This document shows positions 56,296-64,000 of a stretch of 64,000 nt of DNA, in pieces; the stretch's first letter is position 1, and every line of letters starts with the position of its first letter. The position numbers were made by a program, and so were the translations under genes. Source of the DNA: Zizania palustris. Lineage: Eukaryota; Streptophyta; Magnoliopsida; Poales; Poaceae. The stretch covers positions 71,372,811 through 71,436,810 of the forward strand of contig JAAALK010000288.1 of assembly GCA_019279435.1 (NCBI GenBank). Direction: 5' to 3'. Below the pieces are notes generated by a model. It was not told the origin of the DNA, did no database searches, and saw only the letters and a list, made by a program, of their open reading frames with translations.

Positions 56296-57276
56296 AATAT
56301 GCCATGAATGCAGATGGGGGGCAGGTGGAGTGTGAAAAGCATGCTTCTTAGATATGATTAACTGCAATTACAACATCTAACAGGTATAGCAAAAGATATA
56401 ATGTCTAAGATACATGACATGATCAGTGCAATAGATGATATCTAAAGGGAGTCATTAGCACACATTTTTCGATTTTTGCAAACAGAAGCATCACCACATT
56501 TTCTAGTTGACAAGCAGAGTAAAGCATGAGATGCAAAAGCTAACTGATATCTACCAAGATAAGCATTGTCCAAAACAAAGTGCTTCAGCAAACTTGTCAT
56601 CTTTTTAAATTTTTCAGACTTTTTCTTTTTCCTTTTTATTTTTTCATTTCTGCCGGGGGTTATTTGCATGTCAAACCTTATGCTAACCGACCAAGTCAAG
56701 CCTAGGCCAGAACTAGACCATCAGAAGCTTAAGACATTGGTCTTGGCATACATTACACCGTCCTAGTTCATACCAAAGTGCTATGGTAGGCAGTCCAGAA
56801 CAATGCAATGCGACAAAGCAAACCCACCTGGATCTTTTGTAATAATCATAAAAATGCATAAATTTTTTATTTTTCTAAATTTTTATCATTTTTATAGCAC
56901 ATTTTTCATATTTAAAGCATATAGATGTCCAAGTTGCATATCTGCATCTAAGTAAGGATCTAGCTACAAGGCATGTAAAAGATAGCGAAAGCATTCAGCC
57001 TACACATGCTAGTTACCAGAAGCAATGGTGATCATTTTTCAATTTTAAAGCACAAAAGCCATGCATATGACAAATATCAGATATATCATGTGAACTAAAA
57101 CAGAACATGATCATCGACAAGTAATAAAAAGCATATACTAGCTAGAGAAAGTAAAGCAGATTAATCATATAACAGAAGCAAGCTCAAAATGTGATTGATG
57201 ATTATGCATGATATAAACGCACATAAAAAGACTCAATAAAAAATAAAGACGAAAAGAAAAACTAACTCAAAGTATC
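56296..57276 (-). other. Copia-3 post-pol region with conserved block
   Basis: About 1 kb, non-coding. The block 56650-56840 is nearly identical to those in copia-1 and copia-2. The small frame seen there is open from its stop at 56713-56715 but its ATG is out of frame by one base. Confidence 0.6.
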
Positions 57277-60200
57277 CTAAAAAGGATACACAACTCCCAA
57301 ATCCCCTCGTAAGCGCTCAAAAGTAGACTGATCTAGGGGTTTAGTAAAATATTAGCCAATTGCTGATGGGTATCAACATGAATAAGATCAATGACCCCTT
57401 TCTCATATTGATCCCTCAGAAAGTGAAAGCGCACATCAATATGTTTGGTTTTTGAATGAATACATGGGTTTTTCCCTACACTAATTGCACTAGTGCTATC
57501 ACAAAACAAAGGAACTCTAGCAGGGAAGACCAACCCAAAATCCCGCAAAGTCGAAATCATCCAAACCAACTGAGAACAGCAGCTAGAAACAACTACATAC
57601 TCAGCCTCAGTAGTAGAAAGCGCAACTCTAGATTGTTTTCGAGAAGACCATGAAACAAGTGAAGAGTCAAGAAGTTGGCAAGTACCGAAAGTCGACTTGC
57701 GATCCAGCCAGCATCCACCAAAATCAGCGTCCGAAAAACCAGCTAAATCAAGAGACGATGATGCAGAATAAAAAAGACCTAAATTAGGAGCGTAAGTAAG
57801 ATACCTAAAATACGCTTAACAGCCTGCCGATGAGATGCGCGTGGCGAAGACTGAAAACGCGCGCACACACCCACGACAAACTGAATGTCCGGTCTCATCG
57901 CAGTCAAGTATAGCAGCGATCTGATCATCCCTCGATACTCTCTCTCATTTACCTTGACGCCATCCTCGTCCTTGTCCAGACCTCCAGATGTACCCATTGG
58001 GGTCATCTGTGGCTTTAGCTCTCCACCAAAGTCAAATTTCTTTAGCATGTCCCGTGTATACTTACCCCGATGAACGAAAATGTTGTCCTTGGCCTGCTTG
58101 ATCTGGAGCCCTAAAAAGTACTTGAGTTCTCCCATGAGACTCATCTCAAACTCGCTATGCATTTGCTCAGAAAACTTGGATACAAGCTCATTAGTAGAAC
58201 CACCAAAAATAATATCGTCCGCATAAATCTGAGCAACCAATAAGTCTGCGCCATCTCTAAGCAAGAAAAGAGTCTTGTCCACAAAACCCATCACAAAACC
58301 TTTCTGCAACAAGAACTGCTTCAGGCGATCATACCAAGCCCTGGGGGCCTGCTTCAGACCATATAAAGCCTTCTGCAACTTGTAAACATGTCATGGAAAT
58401 TTAGGGTTCTCGAAACTGGGGGGTTGCTTAACATAGACCTCCTCCTCTATATACCCGTTTAGAAAAGGGAAAATTACTCGCATGCCATTATAATTTTCAG
58501 AAATTGCCTATATGCCACTGTCAGTGACTGTGGTGACCCCCATCTGTCAGTGACACACCAATGGCATATTGGCAAACCGTAAAAATTGTAATGGCACAGA
58601 AAAAATTAACCCTTTAGAAAAGCACTCTTGACATCCATTTGATGAAGCTTAAAACCTTTAGAAGCAGCAAAGGCTAACAGAATACAAATGGACTCAAGGC
58701 GAGCAACAGGGGCGAAGGTCTCTTCAAAATCAATACCTTCTTTTAGGCAGAAAGCCTGTGCCACTAATCGAGTTTGTTGCGCACCACAACACCATCTTCT
58801 CCTTGTTTGTTCTTAAACACCCACTTAGTGCCAATGGTGTTACATCGAGGTGGCAGCTCAACTTGTGTCCAAACCTGATTGCGAACAAAATTTTTAAGCT
58901 CTTCTTGCATGGCATTTATCAAATTTGAATCGGAAAGAGCATGAGAAACATCTCGGGGCTCAAAACTAGCAACAAAGGCAGACTCAGCAAACATAGCAAG
59001 TGAACCAGCTGAGGAACGTAAGGATCTCTCCGTAAGATCACCTATGATGAGCTTTGAAGGGTGATCACGCTGAACTGCTCGAGATCCTAGGTGATCTGAA
59101 GTCACCTCACCAGAGTCAGCAACTAGCTCCTTTGGACTCGGCTGAGAAGTCATCTCACCGGAGTCACCACCTGGCACCTCTGTACTCGGCTGAGGAGGCT
59201 CGATCGAAGTAGAAGGAGTAATTCGAGGTCTATCCTCATCCTCAGTCGAAGTCTCAGAAGGTGTGGGGTCTGTAGGCGGTGTAGAGGGCCCACCCTCATC
59301 AGTAGATGGGTCATCATCTTCCTCGAAGATGGACTCTCCAAGATCATCATCTCCAGAAATCTCAAAAGAAGGAGTCGGCGAGGGCAAAGACTCATCAAAG
59401 GAAACCTCGCAAGTCTCGACAAGCATCTGGGAGTCTAGGTTCCAAACATGAAAGCCTCGTGAATTCAAAGCATAACCTAGAAAGACTCCATCCCAGCAAC
59501 GAGACTCAAACTTGTCCAAATGCCCTCTCTTCTTAAGCACAAAGCACTTGCATCCAAAAGCTCGCAAGTGACTCACCTTGGGTTGTCTACCAAAACGCAA
59601 CTCATATGAAGTCTTACCTATGTAAGCTCTAAGAAAGATGCGGTTAGCAAGATAGCAAGCTGTGTTCATTGCTTCAGCCCAAAAATGCCTAGGAGTCCTA
59701 TGCTCATCAAGCATTGACCTGGCCATCTCGACAAGTGTGCGGTTCTTTCGCTCCACAACGTCGTTCTGTGGGGGAGTGTAAGGAGCAGAGAATTGATGAT
59801 CAAGACCCTGATCACTACAAAAACTGACGAACTGAGAGTTCTTAAACTCCGAGCCATTTTCTGAACGAATTGCTCACATCAGACCATTGTTCTCGTTCTT
59901 TAGCTTCAAAATTAGGTCATGAACATACTGAAAAGTCTCATCCTTAGACTCTAGAAAGTAAACCAACGAAAATCGAGAAAAATCGTCAACTATTACAAGG
60001 GCGTACCACTTCCCACCGACTGAGCGTACTCGAGCTGGACCTACTGTGTCCATGTGCAACAGCTCTCCCAGGTACGAAGTCATCACCTGAGTCACAGGTG
60101 CATGAGAAGCGGCAACCATTTTCCCATGACGACAGGGATGACACACTAGATCCTTCTCCATCTTAAGCTTAAGCAATCATCGGATAAGATCCATCAAGTA

Positions 60201-60745
60201 GATCAAAGCTCAAATGGCCTAACCTTCTATGCCACTTCCATAGCTCAAAGGAGGATCCGGCCATTAGACAGTGAGAAAGGCCAGAAGAACTAGAGAAATC
60301 AATACGAAAAACCTTACCAAAAGGTAAGATCCGACAGACTAAAGATCCTCTAGAATCAACAACAGAAGACATGCCCTTCTTAAAGCGCACTTCTAAACCA
60401 TCCTCAAGCAGTTGCGAAACATAAATTAGATTAAAATTCAGATTTCCAACTAAAGCAATATTCTTCAAAGAGAAATAATCAGAAATACGAATCGACCAAA
60501 TACCTTGTACCTTCCCTTGACCACTGTTCCCGAAAGTGATGTATTTCTTGGAGCTTGGGGGAGTGAGGCTGGAGAACCATCTGCGGTGTCCCGTCATATG
60601 GCGAGAACATCCTGAATCCATGATCCATACGTCCTCCAGTCCTCGATCCTGCAAGATCAATGGTCATGAGTGGGAGCAAATGGTCGACCACCAGGTCTAG
60701 CAAAAGTACTAAACCAGTGTCGAGCCATCTGCTCGTAAGTAGAAA
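57277..60745 (-). pseudogene. Copia-3 pol (protease, integrase, RT, RNase H)
   Basis: The protease (WIMDSGCSRHMTG near 60620) and integrase zinc region (WKWHRRLGHLSF near 60225, LVCHPCRHGK near 60140) come first. The integrase core has HMDTVGP near 60045, a stop at 59874-59876, IRSENGSEF at about 59870 and PPQNDVVER near 59755. The integrase C-terminal part and RT start occupy 58764-59756. RT continues at 57779-58378 after the MITE, with catalytic YADD near 58225. RNase H is 57333-57569 onward (DSTSAISVGKNP), ending YPF-stop at 57277-57279. The second catalytic Asp of integrase is Glu, RT has YADD instead of the usual YVDD, and a MITE splits RT, so it is inactive. Confidence 0.88.
58467..58612. 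mobile_element. 146-bp Mutator-type MITE in copia-3 RT
   Basis: It is flanked by perfect 9-bp duplications TTTAGAAAA at 58458-58466 and 58613-58621. The termini are inverted: GGGAAAATTACTCGCATGCC on the left, and GGGTTAATTTTTTCTGTGCC read inward from the right, both continuing ATTAYAATTTT. A 9-bp duplication and terminal repeats fit the Mutator superfamily. It carries no ORF. It splits the RT frame at the FLNGY region. Confidence 0.9.
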
Positions 60746-63401
60746 TTAGAAGGAATCACATGAGTCTGGACCAAAACGTGGATCAAAGCGCGGTCCTCTG
60801 TTCTGCCTAAAATCACGACCACGAGGTCCAAAACCGTATCCATAACGATCTGGAACTCTATTGGAACGGAAACCACCCTCCATAGAACGATCATAAAAAC
60901 CGTCTCCTCTACTACCACCTACACGACGTGGCCTGACCTCTAGCCTCTCTCTACATCGAGGAACTCTCTCTCTACCATCCTGATGGTAGAAATACTCATG
61001 CCCACCTCGAGCTCTCTCTGCTCGCTCAACCCGCTTCCTCCTGAAGCAAACCTCCTCAAGATGCCCGCCTCTCTGACAAAACTCACAGTGATAGGTAGGC
61101 TTCTTGGGATGTTGTTGTGGCTTAGGATTCTTAGGCTTGGTGGTGTTGGGTGTAGCATCTTTGGTGTGAGAGGGTGCAGATAAAGAATCAAGAGAAGTGT
61201 GGAGAGTTTTAGGCTTTGGAACCCAGATTTTCTTCTTAGGTGGAGCTTTAGGTTGTTCTTCGAACACTCCATACTTGGGCTGACTATCCTTAAAGGACTC
61301 AATGGAGTGAGTCTTGCGATATCTCTGTTCAGGAGTCATCTTACTCCACTCCACAGCTCGGCTAATAGCACTCTCAAAATCAGCCTTGGTATAGGTGTAA
61401 CCTACCCCAAACCCATCCGGTCTCTTGAACTGCTGGATCATCATGCCGAGCTGTGGCTCTCTGGCACTAATCCAACTCAGGATCTGACGGAGGTAAAAGT
61501 TCTCATTCTGAACATCAGCTAGCTCCTCTCTCAAAGAAGCTAACACCTCCACCTGAGATAAGCAGATCTCACACTCTCTATCAATATCAACAGACTTATC
61601 TGCTTTTAGCTCGATCAACTCCATTCTAATGGACAAGCAGTTCTCACAAACAGTGGGTGGAACTGATAAGGTCTCAAGCTCTATCTTTGTCTGCTCCAAC
61701 TCAGCTCTCACTCCATCTAACTCGCTCAACTGCTCATCACTCTTGGCTCTCAGCTCAGCTATACTAGCTAAATAGAATGGGCAGTCTACACAAGGTGCGA
61801 CGACAGTGGCATGAGAATCTTTTAGCTCCTGCTGAGCGCTCTCAAGCTCAGTGGCCAATGCATCTCTCTCATCTACTCTCTCTATGTACCTGGACTTAAG
61901 AGTCGTCAGATCACACATCAGCACCTCACAGTTAGGGCACTCACCACTATCACCTAAGCAAGGGGAAGAAGACAGACTCTCAATCTTGCAGTTTGCCGTG
62001 GCAAGCTCACTCTCAAGCTCATCTATCCTCTTCTTAGCCCCTCTAAGCAGTTTCTCCCTATACTTCAACTCTTGACTGTTCTGTTCTAGTAAATTAACAA
62101 CTTCTTGTTCATAGGAAGATGCGTTCTCATCGTCGTCGTCGGAGTCATCGGAGGAGTCCTTTTCTTTATTCTCCCCAAGAGCCATTGAGCAGAAACTCTT
62201 GTGGGATCTTCGACTGTGACGTGAGCGACTCTTCGGCTTGTCCCCGAAGGCCATGAAACATAGGCCCGCCAGATCATCCCTGTCCTTCCCCTTCCTAATC
62301 ACGATCTCTTCATCACTTGAGCTCGAAGATGAGGAGGAAGACGAGGATCTCTTGGAGTAGCTTTTCTCCATCTCGGCGAAGAAAGCCTTGTCTCGTTTCT
62401 TGTTCTCATGCCTGAAGTCCTTCAAAGCCTTTCGAAAGAATCTCGTCTTGGGCTTGCCCTTTGTAAAGTTGTCGTACTTGTCGGAGTCGTAGGAGTTGTC
62501 GTCGGTTCCCTTCTTGTAATTCTTCCGCTTGGGGCAGTCGGCAATGAAATAGCCTGTATCACCACACTCAAAGCATCCTAATTTTGTGTCGTGTCTCTTA
62601 AACATTCGCTTATCATAGACACGTCGCACCCAGCTGTTAAACAAGCACAGATCATCATCTCCTAGAGTATCAAGTTGTTCCTCGGAGATAGACATCAAGG
62701 AAAAAGAAGTACAACTCATGGAATTAGAATCAGCAGACGGTGTCGCAAGCGCCAGAGTCTTTGAACTAGAACCAGTGAGATTTGATCTCAACTGGATATC
62801 GACCTCTGAGGCCTTGAGCTTACGAAAAAGCTCTGCGACGGTCAAGGTATCATAAGACGCGCTCTCAACAATAGAAGAGACCTTGATCTCCCAGATCTTA
62901 GGGTCTAAGGTATGGAGTACCTTAAGCGTCTGTTCATGATCCGAGACCAGCTGATCATCCTCGGCCTTGTTAACGCGAAGCTTGTTAATGATTGATTGAA
63001 AACGACCCAAACAACGCCTCAACCGTCTCACCCAGCTTCTGTGAGAAATTCTCATACTCACGCCGGTAGGTATGATAAAGCCTAGCCTTGACCTGAGTTG
63101 TCCCCTCATGATGTGCCTGGAGGGTAGCCCAGATCTCTCGAGCAGTGGTGAGATGGCTAACACGCTCAAACTCACTAGGACCTAGACCAGAAAATAAAAT
63201 ATTCACCACCTTACTATTATTTTGATGCTGGGTAACTACATTTTCAGCAGTATCCGCAGCAATAGTCATTATCGTGAAATTAGGATGAACACAAATCTCC
63301 CATATGTCCGAGCTCTGGCTCATAAGGTATGCTCGCATGCGAGTCTTCCAATAAGTGTAGCCAAAAGCCTCTAGGGACGGGATTTTGCCAGAAGACGTCA
63401 T
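60746..63401 (-). CDS. Copia-3 gag, large and mostly open
   Basis: The start codon is complementary to 63399-63401 (MTSSGKIPSLEAFGYTYW). The first frame (62985-63401) overlaps the main one (60746-63175) with one shift near 63000-63170. Order of domains: UBN2-type gag core (KIWEIKVSSIVES near 62890), zinc knuckle CFECGDTGYFIADC near 62560, and a Ser-rich region (SKRSSSSSSSSSSS near 62340). Then come an acidic patch (SSDDSDDDDENASS near 62130), long coiled coils (62080-61500, with KRIDELESELA), and a second knuckle CEFCQRGGHLEEVC near 61065. A basic Arg/Gly tail ends in FGPDSC near 60755. Of about 870 residues, roughly half is coiled coil. Gag assembles the particle and binds RNA. Only the early shift disables it. 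Confidence 0.82.
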
Positions 63402-63452
63402 GGTCACTAGCTAGGTTTAGAATTAGTTAAGATATTAGAAAAACCTAACCTT

Positions 63453-63464
63453 GCTCTGATACCA
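63453..63464 (-). promoter_or_regulatory. Copia-3 primer-binding site
   Basis: GCTCTGATACCA reads TGGTATCAGAGC on the element strand, two bases from the LTR at 63467. Confidence 0.92.
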
Positions 63465-63466
63465 CT

Positions 63467-64000
63467 TGTAGGACCGAAAGTAGCGACAAGAGGGAGGTGA
63501 ATGGGCGCCTAAAAATTTCTTGCTAAATTAAGATTTAATCCCAACACCCAAAAGAACTTAACCAGACAAATAATATTAGCAAAGCAAATTACTGGAATTA
63601 AAGTTGTCTAGCCTAAAAAAGACTGTAGTCCTAATTAAAAAGATATTAAAAATAATCTAAATAAAAATACTGCAGTAAATAAAAACCACCTAAAAATTTA
63701 CGGAATATTTATATTTTAGTCTAGAAATAAAATACTAAACAAATTAATAGAACATGAATCACTAATAAATTAATTCATAATTAAACCAAAAATATTGCAC
63801 GTAGAAACTAGAATAAAAATATTACTGTGACTAATAAATTTTTTGGTTTATTTTTATACGAGCAGATTAAACAAATATATTTAAATAAATAATATGAGAT
63901 AATAAATAAGCAGATTAAATAATAATATCTAACAGATAAAAAAATATCTATGAAAATATCAAAGACTATTTTACTGCTAATTTAAAAAGATCAATATTGA
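63467..64000 (-). repeat. Copia-3 5' LTR, first 534 bp in window
   Basis: It starts TGTAGGACCGAAAGTAGCG and tracks 54320-54850 closely, including the AT-rich ACTGGAATTAAAGTTGTCTA region. It is cut by the window end. Confidence 0.9.

Larger units (their letters stand above)
54320..64000 (-). mobile_element. Copia-3: Sirevirus-type copia, nearly complete in window
   Basis: The 3' LTR is 54320-55918, the PPT 55919-55929, the post-pol region 55930-57276, gag-pol 57277-63401, the PBS 63453-63464, and the 5' LTR runs from 63467 past the window end. It is inserted in copia-4 RNase H, with GAGGT (54315-54319) as the expected target duplication. Its LTRs (1.6 kb) share the TGTAGGACCGAAAG start and end region with copia-1 but are AT-rich and different inside. 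Fewer stops than the other copies make it the best preserved. Confidence 0.92.

Overview
The window is plant nuclear DNA, most probably from a grass with a large, repeat-rich genome. The evidence is the retroelement content: Sirevirus-type Ty1/copia elements, Tat-type Ty3/gypsy elements with a second RNase H, CACTA transposons with tnp2-type transposase, and a Mutator-type MITE. There are also alternating GC-rich and very AT-rich intergenic stretches. I found no convincing host protein-coding gene, no rRNA or tRNA gene, no CRISPR array and nothing prokaryotic. Two runs of N (16875-17874, 1000 bases; 40468-40567, 100 bases) mark assembly gaps.

Layout. 1-839: outer part of a copia LTR. 840-4628: decayed gypsy family A element on + (second RNase H, integrase, LTR, part of gag). 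4629-16830: complete 12.2 kb copia (copia-1, - strand) with both LTRs and a CCCTT target duplication. 16831-16874: gypsy A gag resumes, then the gap. 17875-26259: gypsy family B on -, whose 5' LTR is split by a 4.2 kb solo-LTR-like element (21929-26155). 26260-34065: copia-2 on +. 34066-40467: gypsy A on - (RNase H, RT, protease, gag, PBS, LTR). 40568-41541: internally deleted gypsy B. 41542-42714: unclassified CTTCG-rich DNA. 42715-43961: a third gypsy A LTR. 43962-44455: CACTA terminus. 44456-51128: low-copy-looking intergenic DNA with a degraded gypsy remnant (about 48060-49418). 51129-53790: CACTA with a broken tnp2 transposase. 53791-54319: end of an older copia-4. 54320 to the window end: copia-3 on -, the best preserved element, carrying a 146-bp Mutator-type MITE.

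How the parts relate. The window is a stack of nested insertions. The deepest nest I can argue is gypsy A interrupted by copia-2, interrupted by gypsy B, interrupted by the 4.2 kb element. Diagnostic variants suggest that the copia LTR at 1-839 and copia-2 belong together, and that the two gypsy A pieces (840-4036 and 34066-40467) are halves of one element. If so, the two sides of the 1000-N gap are in the wrong relative orientation, or a real inversion lies between them. A second nest is copia-4, interrupted by copia-3 (itself hit by the MITE) and by the CACTA element.

The most unusual signals are three. First, a three-exon gene model of exactly 60 codons lies inside the 4.2 kb element, with TATA box, splice signals in matching phase, stop codon and AATAAA. 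Second, a block after pol is strongly conserved in all three Sirevirus copies. Third, palindromic TTCGAA and CTTCG motifs are dense in LTRs of unrelated families.
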